From the NCBI GenBank assembly GCA_018365895.1, contig JAGZJD010000028.1, forward strand, positions 1 to 29,515: a stretch of 29,515 nucleotides of DNA, given 5' to 3'. The DNA comes from Lachnospiraceae bacterium (GTDB taxonomy: Bacteria > Bacillota_A > Clostridia > Lachnospirales > Lachnospiraceae). This document shows, in pieces, positions 9,011 through 17,052 of the stretch. The notes under the pieces are model-generated. The model made no database searches and was not told where the DNA came from. It saw nothing but the letters and a program-made list of their open reading frames with translations. Position numbers and translations under genes: made by a program. The number at the start of each line of letters is the position of its first letter. Within the stretch, counting starts at the first letter, position 1.

Positions 9011-10159
9011 TTATACCCCGAAAATTGCCATAAATGTTCCGGCAGCAACCGCTGTTCCGATTACACCAGCCACATTTGGTCCCATTGCATGCATCAGCAG
9101 GAAGTTCGTCGGATCAGCTTCTGCACCAACTTTCTGTGATACACGCGCTGCCATCGGTACTGCAGATACTCCGGCAGAACCGATCAGCGGATTAACTTTT
9201 CCGTGAGTTGCATAACACATAATCTTACCAAAAATAACACCAGATGCTGTTCCGAACGCAAACGCAATCAAACCAAGCGCTACAATCTTTAATGTAGTCC
9301 AGTTCAGGAATGCTTCTGCACTTGTTGTAGCACCAACAGATGTTCCAAGTAAAATAACAACAATATACATCATTGCATTTGACGCAGTCTCTGTCAGCTG
9401 TCTTACAACACCACATTCTTTAAATAGGTTTCCGAGCATCAGCATACCAACAAGCGGAGCTGTTGTCGGAAGGATCAGACAGACAACGATTGTAACGATG
9501 ATCGGGAACAGAATTCTCTCCAGCTTAGAAACTGGACGGAGCTGTTCCATTTTAATCTTTCGCTCTTTTTCCGTTGTCAGAAGCTTCATGATCGGCGGCT
9601 GAATAATCGGCACAAGCGACATATAAGAATACGCTGCTACAGCAATCGGTCCCAGAAGTCCTGTCTGCTGCAGTTTGCTTGCAAGGAAAATAGATGTTGG
9701 TCCGTCAGCACCGCCAATGATAGAGATGGCAGCAGCTGCTTTATCTGAGAATCCCATTGCCATAGCGCCAAGATATGCCGCGAAAATACCAAACTGAGCA
9801 GCAGCTCCAAGAAGGAAGCTGGCCGGATTTGCAATCAGAGGACCGAAATCAGTCATAGCCCCGACTCCCATGAAAATCAGGGATGGAAGAATTGCCCATT
9901 CATCCAGTTTGAAGAAATAATATAATAATCCACCTGTTCCGTTCGCTGCATCTTCAGCATGGAGCATAATATCCGGATAGATATTAACAAGCAGCATACC
10001 AAATGCGATCGGAATCAGAAGTAACGGTTCGAACCCATGCTTTATCGCCAGATACAGGAAACCGCATGCAACTGCAATCATCAAAAAGTTTCCCCATGTC
10101 AGATTGAAGAAGGCAGTCTGATGAACGAGGTTTCCCAGGGTCGTTGTAATATATTCCAT
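9011..10159 (-). CDS. oadB: Sodium-translocating decarboxylase beta subunit
   Basis: This 382-residue membrane protein belongs to the OadB/MmdB/GcdB family. It decarboxylates carboxybiotin and couples this to Na+ export. Many hydrophobic helices are evident. Conserved motifs are GGADGPTSIFLASKL, with the essential aspartate at residue 152, and the C-terminal GSAGVSAVPMAARV with HAMGPNVAGVIGTAVAAG. GGAGG lies just upstream of ATG 10159. The length is near that of methylmalonyl-CoA decarboxylase beta subunits rather than the longer Klebsiella OadB. It serves either or both carboxyltransferases in the operon. Confidence 0.95.
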   Translation of the reverse strand: MEYITTTLGNLVHQTAFFNLTWGNFLMIAVACGFLYLAIKHGFEPLLLIPIAFGMLLVNIYPDIMLHAEDAANGTGGLLYYFFKLDEWAILPSLIFMGVGAMTDFGPLIANPASFLLGAAAQFGIFAAYLGAMAMGFSDKAAAAISIIGGADGPTSIFLASKLQQTGLLGPIAVAAYSYMSLVPIIQPPIMKLLTTEKERKIKMEQLRPVSKLERILFPIIVTIVVCLILPTTAPLVGMLMLGNLFKECGVVRQLTETASNAMMYIVVILLGTSVGATTSAEAFLNWTTLKIVALGLIAFAFGTASGVIFGKIMCYATHGKVNPLIGSAGVSAVPMAARVSQKVGAEADPTNFLLMHAMGPNVAGVIGTAVAAGTFMAIFGV

Positions 10160-10198
10160 GTTTAAACCTCCTGTAACATCCGAAGATGAGCTAATTGT

Positions 10199-10567
10199 TT
10201 AGTTTAATGTAGCAAGAACTGCTCCTGATTCAATTGCATCACCGACAGCTACATTAATACTTGCAACTGTTCCATCTTCCGGTGCTACAACCGGGATTTC
10301 CATTTTCATTGCTTCAATGACAACAACCGTATCTCCGCTTTTCACTGTCTGACCAACAGATGCCTCAATCTTAAATACTTTTCCTGCCGCACCTGCTTTT
10401 ACTTCTACACTTCCTGCTGCCGGTTTCGCTGCTGCCTTTGCCGGTGCTGCTTTTGGTGCTGCAACAGGTGCTGCCACTGGTCTTGCAGCCGGTGCAGTGC
10501 CATTAGCCACTTCTTCTACTGTAACATCATATACATTTCCATTTACTGTAATTGTATAGCTTTTCAT
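10199..10567 (-). CDS. Biotin carrier protein of the decarboxylase complex
   Basis: This 122-residue protein has an N-terminal segment, an Ala/Pro-rich flexible linker (about residues 23-52), and a biotinyl domain. The biotin attachment motif is EAMKMEI with Lys88 as the modified residue. It ferries the carboxyl group between the carboxyltransferase and the OadB pump, and corresponds to MmdC/GcdC or the 1.3S subunit of transcarboxylase. It is the only biotin carrier in the operon. GGAGGAAAT precedes ATG 10567. Confidence 0.95.
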   Translation of the reverse strand: MKSYTITVNGNVYDVTVEEVANGTAPAARPVAAPVAAPKAAPAKAAAKPAAGSVEVKAGAAGKVFKIEASVGQTVKSGDTVVVIEAMKMEIPVVAPEDGTVASINVAVGDAIESGAVLATLN

Positions 10568-10588
10568 ATTGATTTCCTCCTAAAACGC

Positions 10589-11359
10589 CTATGCATTCCA
10601 TTTTCCTGGTTTTCTTCTTTTTTTAATCGATCTTACAACAAATCCATCTGAGGATGTTCCCTCTGCTGCAGCAATTGCTGCAGTAATCACAGCCACAAGT
10701 TCCAGATCATCTGTTTCATCTGCGATCTCAGTTTCCTCAACAACAACCGGCGCTGCTTCTGACGGCTCTTCTTTTTTCTTTCCGGAAAATTTCTCCGCAA
10801 TTACCGGAATATATTTCATAAGAGAAATCAGCCATGCCATAAAGATTAACACAACAAATACAGTTCCCATTCCAAGCACTGTATTCAATCCTGCCTTTGT
10901 CAGGATCTCTCCTGTTGTATATTCTGCACTCACGGTAAGCGATTCCAACTTTGACTCTTCATCAAAAGCAAATTCCATTACTGCATCACGGTTTTCAAAA
11001 GAAGCGTTTGCTTTCAAAATTGCTCCATCACTTTTAACTTCCATAGAATAGTCGCCATGATCAGCATAGGTTCCACATTCTTTTATAGCAGCCTGCCATG
11101 CATCCATTGCCGCAAGAAATGAATCACTTTCTAATGGAATCCCTGTATTCATCAGAGTATAATTCAACGTATATTCAGATGTACTGCGAAACGCCTCGAA
11201 CTGTTCTTCCGTCATCTGTGAGAAATTCGAAATCAAAAACTCTGATACCTGCGCTAGCGCTTCCTGGTTATACTCTGCAGTTTCTTTCTGTCCGGAACAT
11301 GCTGAAAGACCAAGTACAAATACAAGCATACAGACAAGAATACTTAATTTCTTTTTCAA
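10589..11359 (-). CDS. OadG-family subunit with lipoprotein-like N-terminal domain
   Basis: This 256-residue protein begins with a signal peptide ending in a lipobox (LSAC, Cys21). An extracytoplasmic domain of about 130 residues follows. Next is one membrane helix (about 157-183, LGMGTVFVVLIFMAWLISLM) typical of OadG/MmdD, then a charged cytoplasmic tail. OadG assembles and stabilises the decarboxylase complex. Classical OadG is only about 80-120 residues, so the secreted domain is an addition; its function is unknown. The start is TTG 11359, supported by AGGTG eight bases upstream. It follows the carboxyltransferase gene by 14 bases. Confidence 0.82.
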   Translation of the reverse strand: MKKKLSILVCMLVFVLGLSACSGQKETAEYNQEALAQVSEFLISNFSQMTEEQFEAFRSTSEYTLNYTLMNTGIPLESDSFLAAMDAWQAAIKECGTYADHGDYSMEVKSDGAILKANASFENRDAVMEFAFDEESKLESLTVSAEYTTGEILTKAGLNTVLGMGTVFVVLIFMAWLISLMKYIPVIAEKFSGKKKEEPSEAAPVVVEETEIADETDDLELVAVITAAIAAAEGTSSDGFVVRSIKKRRKPGKWNA

Positions 11360-11373
11360 TTTGGTTCACCTCA

Positions 11374-12810
11374 CTATACTGTTCCGTGTTTTTTTACCGG
11401 ACGGTCTTCCCTTTTCGTAAATAACATTTCAAATGCCCCGATCAGATATTTTCTTGTATCTGCCGGATCAATGATCGTATCTACATAGCCTCTTCTAGCT
11501 GCAGCTTCCGGACTTGTCTGAAGCGCTTCATACTCTTTCGCTTTCTCTGCAATCACTTCGGCTGCTTCATCAGCATACATAATTTTTGCTGCTAATTTTG
11601 CATCCATCATACCAATCTCTGCTCCCGGCCATGCATAAACCATATCTGCACCAATCGATTTACTGTTCATTACAACATAAGCACTTCCATAAGCTTTTCC
11701 TGTTACAACAGTTACTTTCGGAACAGTTGCATTTGCAAACGCATATGTAAGGCGTCCCGTCTCTCTTGCAATATTATTTTCAGAACACTTACACGCCTTA
11801 AACCCGTTTACATTTACAAATGTCACAACCGGAAGATTGAAAGCGTCACAGAAATTCACAAAGTCTGCCGCCTTTCTACAGCCACGGGCAGATAACGCAC
11901 AGTCAAATGTCTCTGCTGCATTTCCTTCTTCATCATAGCGTGTTGTCCGGTTTGCCACTGCACCAACAGTCATTCCATTTAAACGGATCAACCCAGTTAC
12001 CATATCTTTTGCAAAGTTTCTTTTTGTCTCAAAGAAAATCCCATTATCCGAAATCATTGAAAGCATAATTGCCGGATCTTCAACTGCGTTTTCCAATTCT
12101 TCGCAGCGTCTGTTTAAATCGTCAAGACATTCATCATAAGAATCATTGTCCTCATTATTTCCCGGAATCATGCAGATCAGCTCGCGGATATTCGCAATAA
12201 TCTCTTCCTCAGTCCCAACAAAATCGATAAGACCTGTCTCTTTTTCCTGATAAGAAGCAGATGCTGTATCGCATTTTGCTTCTGTATTTCCCGGAATTGC
12301 ATTTGGTGAATTCACAAACAGGCGTCCTTTTTCTTCAATAAAAGTAAAATCTGTCAATGCCGGAACAATTGCAAGTCCTCCTCCACATGTACCGAACACA
12401 GCTGTAATCTGCGGAATCACACCAGAAGCCATTGTCTGTTTCAAATATAATTCTCCAAATCCGTTAAGTGCATCTGTTGCTTCCTGCAACCGTAGTCCTG
12501 CACAGTCTACGAAACCTACTACCGGTGCCCCCATCTTCATTGCCATATCATAAATATGTGCGATTTTCTTCGCATGCATTTCACCGATGGAACCATTCAT
12601 CACTTCTACATCCTGGCTGTAAACATAAACCAGATTTCCATCGATCACTCCATATCCGGTAATCACGCCATCAGCCGGAGTGTCCTTTGCCTGTACGTTG
12701 AAATCTGTTGTTCTGGCAGTGATTTCTCTACCGATTTCAACAAAACTTCCTTCATCGAGCAATGCTGTGATTCGTTTGCCTGCGAAGTTTTCTGCTGTTC
12801 TGTTATTCAT
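11374..12810 (-). CDS. Acyl-CoA carboxyltransferase (MmdA/12S-like)
   Basis: This 478-residue protein has the two crotonase-fold carboxyltransferase halves of methylmalonyl-CoA decarboxylase alpha and the transcarboxylase 12S subunit. Visible features are LLDEGSFVEIG, VVGFVDCAGLRLQEATDAL, FGTCGGGLAIVPALTDF and, in the second half, GKAYGSAYVVM and WPGAEIGMMDA. The N-terminus is shorter than usual and several motifs depart from the family consensus, so the acyl-CoA substrate (methylmalonyl, malonyl or glutaconyl type) cannot be assigned. ATG 12810 is preferred over ATG 12825, because GGAGG directly after the earlier ATG sits eight bases before 12810. First gene of the operon. Confidence 0.85.
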   Translation of the reverse strand: MNNRTAENFAGKRITALLDEGSFVEIGREITARTTDFNVQAKDTPADGVITGYGVIDGNLVYVYSQDVEVMNGSIGEMHAKKIAHIYDMAMKMGAPVVGFVDCAGLRLQEATDALNGFGELYLKQTMASGVIPQITAVFGTCGGGLAIVPALTDFTFIEEKGRLFVNSPNAIPGNTEAKCDTASASYQEKETGLIDFVGTEEEIIANIRELICMIPGNNEDNDSYDECLDDLNRRCEELENAVEDPAIMLSMISDNGIFFETKRNFAKDMVTGLIRLNGMTVGAVANRTTRYDEEGNAAETFDCALSARGCRKAADFVNFCDAFNLPVVTFVNVNGFKACKCSENNIARETGRLTYAFANATVPKVTVVTGKAYGSAYVVMNSKSIGADMVYAWPGAEIGMMDAKLAAKIMYADEAAEVIAEKAKEYEALQTSPEAAARRGYVDTIIDPADTRKYLIGAFEMLFTKREDRPVKKHGTV

Positions 12811-12865
12811 AGCCCAGTCCTCCATTTTCCTATTTCCAAATTCTTTTCAAATTCTGCCGAGTATC

Positions 12866-12894
12866 ATTATACGGTGTTTTTCCTTAAAGTGCAA
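12866..12894 (-). promoter_or_regulatory. Promoter of the decarboxylase operon
   Basis: The minus strand shows TTGCAC (12894-12889), a 17-base spacer and a perfect TATAAT (12871-12866), about 55 bases before the ATG at 12810. This is a near-consensus housekeeping promoter. Confidence 0.78.
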
Positions 12895-13025
12895 TTGTTT
12901 TTGTTATTTTTTTATCATTTTCATTTTTTCCACTCGTAAATGAATTCAGAAGTTACAATTTTCCATTTTTCTAAAAATTTTTCTTTCGAAAAATCAGATT
13001 TACTATATCTCTTTTTTTTAGACTG

Positions 13026-13034
13026 TGGTACAAT
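13026..13034 (+). promoter_or_regulatory. Possible extended -10 promoter of the aminopeptidase gene
   Basis: TGGTACAAT at 13026-13034 fits an extended -10 element (TGnTATAAT, one mismatch), 37 bases before ATG 13072. No good -35 box is seen at the right distance. It is divergent from the decarboxylase operon promoter, with about 130 bases of very AT-rich DNA between. Confidence 0.4.
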
Positions 13035-13071
13035 ATCATTTGTAATATGTTTTATACAGGAGGAAACGAAA

Positions 13072-14859
13072 ATGAACGTAACAGAACGAATTGAGAAATT
13101 ACGGACATTGATGAAAAGCAAGAATATCGATGCATATGTAATTCCTTCTTCAGACAATCACCAAAGCGAATATGTCGGCGAGTATTTCATGGCAAGAAAA
13201 TTCATTTCCGGCTTCACAGGTTCTGCCGGAACTGCCGTCATTGCCAAAGACGAAGCAGGGCTTTGGACAGACGGAAGATATTTTATCCAGGCCGAAAAAC
13301 AACTGGAGGGAAGCGGAATCGACCTTTACCGCATGGGACAGCCGGATGTGCCGACGATCCAGGAATATCTTGTGAACTATCTTCCTGAGAATGGAAAACT
13401 GGCATTTAATGGACAGGTCATCTCCACAACTCAGGGAAATAACTGGAAAAAAGCATTGGCTGCCAAAAATGTAACTGTCGAATACGATATGGATCTGATC
13501 GATGAAATCTGGGAAGACCGCCCTGCAATGGCAGAAGAACCTGTGTTTATTCTGGAAGAAAAATACAGTGGTGAAAGTACTGCTTCTAAACTCGCAAGAA
13601 TCCGCGACGTTATGAAAGAAAAAAATGCCAACATCCATGTATTAGCTTCTCTTGACGATATTGCATGGCTGATTAACATGCGCGGAAATGACGTTGCATA
13701 TTCTCCGCTCATCCTTGCTTATGCAATCATTTACGAAGACCGCATGCAGTTATTTATCTCTGAAAAGAAATTAAGCGACGAAGCAAAAGCGCTCCTTGCA
13801 AAAGATAATATTGAAATTCTTCCTTACAACGCAATCTACGAAACAGTCAAAGGCTTCTCGAAAGAAGACTGTGTACTTTTCGATCCGGACCGCGTGAACT
13901 ATGCACTTTCTTCCAACATTCCGGAAGATACTGCAACTGTAGAAGCAACAAACCCGGAAATTCTTTTCAAAGCGTTAAAGAACGAAGTGGAACTTGAAAA
14001 TATACGCCGCGCACATATCAAAGATGGTGTCGCTGTCACAAAATACATGCACTGGGTAAAAACCCATGTTGCATCTGAGAAGATCACGGAAGCTTCTGCT
14101 GCTGAAAAGTTAGATGAGTTCCGCAAGGAACAAGACGGCTACCTCTGGCAGAGTTTCTCTCCGATCTGTGCATACAAAGAGCACGCAGCAATGATGCACT
14201 ACTCTTCTACACCGGAGACAGACGTACAGCTTCAGCCAGCACATTTCTTCCTGAATGATACAGGCGGAAACTACTATGAAGGTTCTACAGATATCACAAG
14301 AACATTTGTACTTGGACCGATCAGTGATGAATTAAAACGCGACTTTACTGCTGTCGCACGCGGTATGATCGGACTTTCCATGGCAAAATTCCTTTACGGA
14401 TGTACCGGAATCAATCTTGACATCTATGCAAGACAGCCAATGTGGGAAATGGGAATCGATTATCGCTGCGGAACAGGACACGGTGTCGGCTATCTCCTGA
14501 ACATCCACGAAGGTCCTGCCGGCTTCCGTTCACAGGGACGTGCCGGAGAAAGTGAAAAACTTACAGAAGGTATGGTTCTTACAAATGAACCTGGTATCTA
14601 CACAGAAGGCTCTCACGGCATCCGTACTGAAAATGAAATGGTTGTACGCAAAGGCGAAAAGAACGAATACGGACAGTTCATGTATTTCGAGACGATCACA
14701 TTTGCGCCAATCGACCTTGACGGTATCAATCCTGATCTTCTGTCTCCTCGCGAGAGAGAATGGCTCAATAACTACCACGCTGAAGTTTACGAAAAATTAT
14801 CTCCGTATATGACAGAAGAAGAAAACGAATGGCTGCGCCAGTACACACGCGCAATTTAA
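13072..14859 (+). CDS. Xaa-Pro aminopeptidase (M24B family)
   Basis: This 595-residue metallopeptidase removes N-terminal residues preceding proline. The C-terminal pita-bread domain shows all five expected metal ligands: Asp396 (LNDTGG), Asp407 (GSTDITRTF), His470 (GTGHGVGY), Glu506 (TNEPGIY) and Glu520 (RTENEMVV). The two N-terminal creatinase-like domains match the long bacterial/eukaryotic aminopeptidase P type. The frame is open upstream to 12940, but ATG 13072 is chosen because CAGGAGGAAACGAAA lies directly before it. It is the only clear plus-strand gene in the window. It is probably cytosolic, as no signal peptide is seen. Confidence 0.95.
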   Translation: MNVTERIEKLRTLMKSKNIDAYVIPSSDNHQSEYVGEYFMARKFISGFTGSAGTAVIAKDEAGLWTDGRYFIQAEKQLEGSGIDLYRMGQPDVPTIQEYLVNYLPENGKLAFNGQVISTTQGNNWKKALAAKNVTVEYDMDLIDEIWEDRPAMAEEPVFILEEKYSGESTASKLARIRDVMKEKNANIHVLASLDDIAWLINMRGNDVAYSPLILAYAIIYEDRMQLFISEKKLSDEAKALLAKDNIEILPYNAIYETVKGFSKEDCVLFDPDRVNYALSSNIPEDTATVEATNPEILFKALKNEVELENIRRAHIKDGVAVTKYMHWVKTHVASEKITEASAAEKLDEFRKEQDGYLWQSFSPICAYKEHAAMMHYSSTPETDVQLQPAHFFLNDTGGNYYEGSTDITRTFVLGPISDELKRDFTAVARGMIGLSMAKFLYGCTGINLDIYARQPMWEMGIDYRCGTGHGVGYLLNIHEGPAGFRSQGRAGESEKLTEGMVLTNEPGIYTEGSHGIRTENEMVVRKGEKNEYGQFMYFETITFAPIDLDGINPDLLSPREREWLNNYHAEVYEKLSPYMTEEENEWLRQYTRAI

Positions 14860-14877
14860 TATTTAATATAAGTAAAA

Positions 14878-14909
14878 AGCAGGCGGGAATTTTCTCCCGC
14901 CTGTTTTTT
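14878..14909. terminator. Bidirectional terminator between aminopeptidase and leuA-araC genes
   Basis: CAGGCGGGA (14880-14888) pairs with TCCCGCCTG (14895-14903) around a six-base loop, followed by six T on the plus strand. On the minus strand the stem is also followed by a short T run (complement of 14874-14878). It lies between the 3' ends of two convergent genes. Confidence 0.93.
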
Positions 14910-14924
14910 ACGTGCCTCTTCTGA

Positions 14925-16913
14925 TTATCCATGATTCCGAAACTGAATCGGCGTCATATTATACGCTTTTTTAAAGAGTCTGTTGAAATGCTCTACATTC
15001 TGATATCCCACTGCTTCTGCGATGCTCTCAACGGTCATGGTGCTGCTCTTTAACAATGTTCTTGCCTTTTTCATACGCACACGTTTTACGATCTCGCCAA
15101 ACGTACTTCCGGCTTTTTCTTTAATATATTTGGAAAGATACGGTTTAGAAAGATAGAATTTCTCCGACAGACTTTCCAGTGTCACATCCAGATAATTTTC
15201 CTGAATAAAATTCATAATTGCTATCATACGCTCGTCTTTATACCCGTCAGAATTTTTAATCTGATCGATCTTATTGACAGCAACGGTTAAAGCCTCTATC
15301 GATGCGCTGATAATATCTGCATCGATTCCGGTTCCCCAATAATGCTTTCCATTACAGATGACGCCTACATAGGCAACCGCCTTCGAAGAAGAGCCTTTTG
15401 TAAGTGAATGTTCCTCATAGAAAGACAGCTCATAGCTGACACCAAAATACTGTTTGATCGCATTGCTGATGGCATCCAATCGTCCATTTCCGCTTCCTGT
15501 AACCGTATGCTTACTTGTTCCATGTACAATGACCGTATCTGCAAGAATTCCATTCTCTCTGCGGAAATGAGATTCCTCAATATAAAATACCCCTTTTGCA
15601 TTAATATAATGATCTTCAAAAATATGATAAATCCATTCCGGCGTTAATTCTTTGTGCGCTTTATCCGAAACATCTTTTATAAGATATCCTACTTCTTCTT
15701 TCATTTTTTCCGGAAGGGAAATACCATAATTCTGCTTCAGAATGTAGCTAACGCCTCCTTTACCGGACTGACTATTAATCCGAATCACATCAGATTCATA
15801 TCGTCGTCCTACATCACGAGGATCAATCGGAAGATACGGTACTGTCCATTTGTCTATATGACCTTCTTCACGCCATTTCATGCCTTTCGCGATGGCGTCC
15901 TGATGGGAACCGGAAAACGCAGTAAACACAAGCTCTCCCGCATACGGCTGACGCATCCCTACTTTCATTCTTGTAAGACGCTCATACGTTTCCACAATGT
16001 GAGGCATTTTTGAAAAATCAAGCTCGGGATCAATCCCATGTGAAAAAAGATTCATAGCAAGCGTGATAAGGTCTACATTTCCGGTACGCTCTCCATTTCC
16101 AAACAGCGTCCCTTCAACACGATCTGCTCCTGCCAATACACCAAGTTCTGCTGTAGCAACACCACATCCTCTATCATTATGAGGATGAAGACTTAACACC
16201 ACATGTTCCCGATAAGACAAATATTTTGTAAAATACTCTACTTGACAAGCAAATACGTGAGGCATAGCATTCTCTACCGTTGTTGGAATATTAATGATAA
16301 CCGGCTTCTCTTTTGTTGGTTTCCAGATATCAAGTACTGCATTACACACTTCCAGCGCATAATCCATTTCCGTTCCCGAAAAACTTTCCGGACTGTATTC
16401 AAATGTAAAATTCCCATCCGTCTCATCTGCCAATGCCTGAAGCAATTTAGCGCCTTCTACGGCAATTTGCTTAATCTCTTCCCGCGTTTTCCGAAATACC
16501 TGTTCTCGCTGCGCTACAGAAGTCGAATTATATAAATGCACGACTGCATGCGGCGCACCCTCTAACGCTTCAAATGTCTTGCGAATAATATGCTCCCTTG
16601 CCTGTGTCAGTACTTGAATCGTAACATCGTCCGGGATCATCTTGCGTTCAATTAGTGCGCGTAAAAATGTATATTCTGTTTCTGAAGCAGCCGGAAATCC
16701 TACTTCAATCTCCTTAAATCCAATTTCCACAAGAAGCTCAAAAAATTCCAGTTTTTCTTCCAAACTCATCGGCTCGATCAAAGCCTGATTTCCATCTCTT
16801 AAGTCTACACTGCACCATACCGGAGATTTTTCTAAAGACTCTTTTCTGACCCAATCATAGCTTACTTCTGGCGGCATGAAATACATCCGTTCATATTTTT
16901 CAAAATTTTTCAT
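14925..16913 (-). CDS. leuA: 2-isopropylmalate synthase fused to a C-terminal AraC-type DNA-binding domain
   Basis: This protein has 662 residues. Residues 1 to about 550 are a long-form (LeuA2/TIGR00970-like) 2-isopropylmalate synthase, which condenses acetyl-CoA with 2-ketoisovalerate in leucine synthesis. The metal/catalytic motif is SVDLRDGNQ (35-43), the zinc-binding motif SLHPHNDRG (241-249), and [11 protein letters not shown] (272-282) completes the barrel. A LeuA_dimer regulatory domain follows at about 440-550. Residues 559-662 are a complete AraC/XylS domain with two helix-turn-helix units; [20 protein letters not shown] and the end TPIQFRNHG are classic. The join is in one uninterrupted frame. 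GAGGA precedes ATG 16913. The fused domain suggests an enzyme that also acts as a transcription factor, which is inference. Confidence 0.95.
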   Translation of the reverse strand: MKNFEKYERMYFMPPEVSYDWVRKESLEKSPVWCSVDLRDGNQALIEPMSLEEKLEFFELLVEIGFKEIEVGFPAASETEYTFLRALIERKMIPDDVTIQVLTQAREHIIRKTFEALEGAPHAVVHLYNSTSVAQREQVFRKTREEIKQIAVEGAKLLQALADETDGNFTFEYSPESFSGTEMDYALEVCNAVLDIWKPTKEKPVIINIPTTVENAMPHVFACQVEYFTKYLSYREHVVLSLHPHNDRGCGVATAELGVLAGADRVEGTLFGNGERTGNVDLITLAMNLFSHGIDPELDFSKMPHIVETYERLTRMKVGMRQPYAGELVFTAFSGSHQDAIAKGMKWREEGHIDKWTVPYLPIDPRDVGRRYESDVIRINSQSGKGGVSYILKQNYGISLPEKMKEEVGYLIKDVSDKAHKELTPEWIYHIFEDHYINAKGVFYIEESHFRRENGILADTVIVHGTSKHTVTGSGNGRLDAISNAIKQYFGVSYELSFYEEHSLTKGSSSKAVAYVGVICNGKHYWGTGIDADIISASIEALTVAVNKIDQIKNSDGYKDERMIAIMNFIQENYLDVTLESLSEKFYLSKPYLSKYIKEKAGSTFGEIVKRVRMKKARTLLKSSTMTVESIAEAVGYQNVEHFNRLFKKAYNMTPIQFRNHG

Positions 16914-16935
16914 AGAATCGTCCTCATTTCTAATT

Positions 16936-16997
16936 TCTCATCAGGTATAATTCATCAAGTTAATTGTCTTTTTTTATTCTATGACAAAATTCATCAA
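16936..16997 (-). repeat. Direct repeats upstream of leuA-araC, candidate operator
   Basis: The ten bases AATTCATCAA (minus strand TTGATGAATT) occur exactly at 16949-16958 and again at 16988-16997, 39 bases apart in the same orientation. A partial copy (TCATCA) lies at 16938-16943. The next gene downstream on the minus strand encodes an AraC-type DNA-binding domain, and AraC family proteins commonly bind direct repeats near their own promoter. An operator role is inferred. Confidence 0.5.
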
Positions 16998-17052
16998 CTT
17001 TAAAGTGTCGTTTTTATCTTTTCCTTGACCTTTATTATCTTGTTATCTAATT

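Noticed and set aside
12940..13071. The aminopeptidase frame stays open 132 bases upstream, allowing a 44-residue N-terminal extension.
   Set aside because: The AGGAGG site directly before ATG 13072 and the family N-terminus MNVTERIEKL fix the start. The upstream part is AT-rich promoter DNA.
16914..17052. A leucine T-box or attenuator leader before leuA-araC.
   Set aside because: The gap is too short for a T-box, and no specifier stem, T-box sequence or leader peptide with leucine codons is seen.
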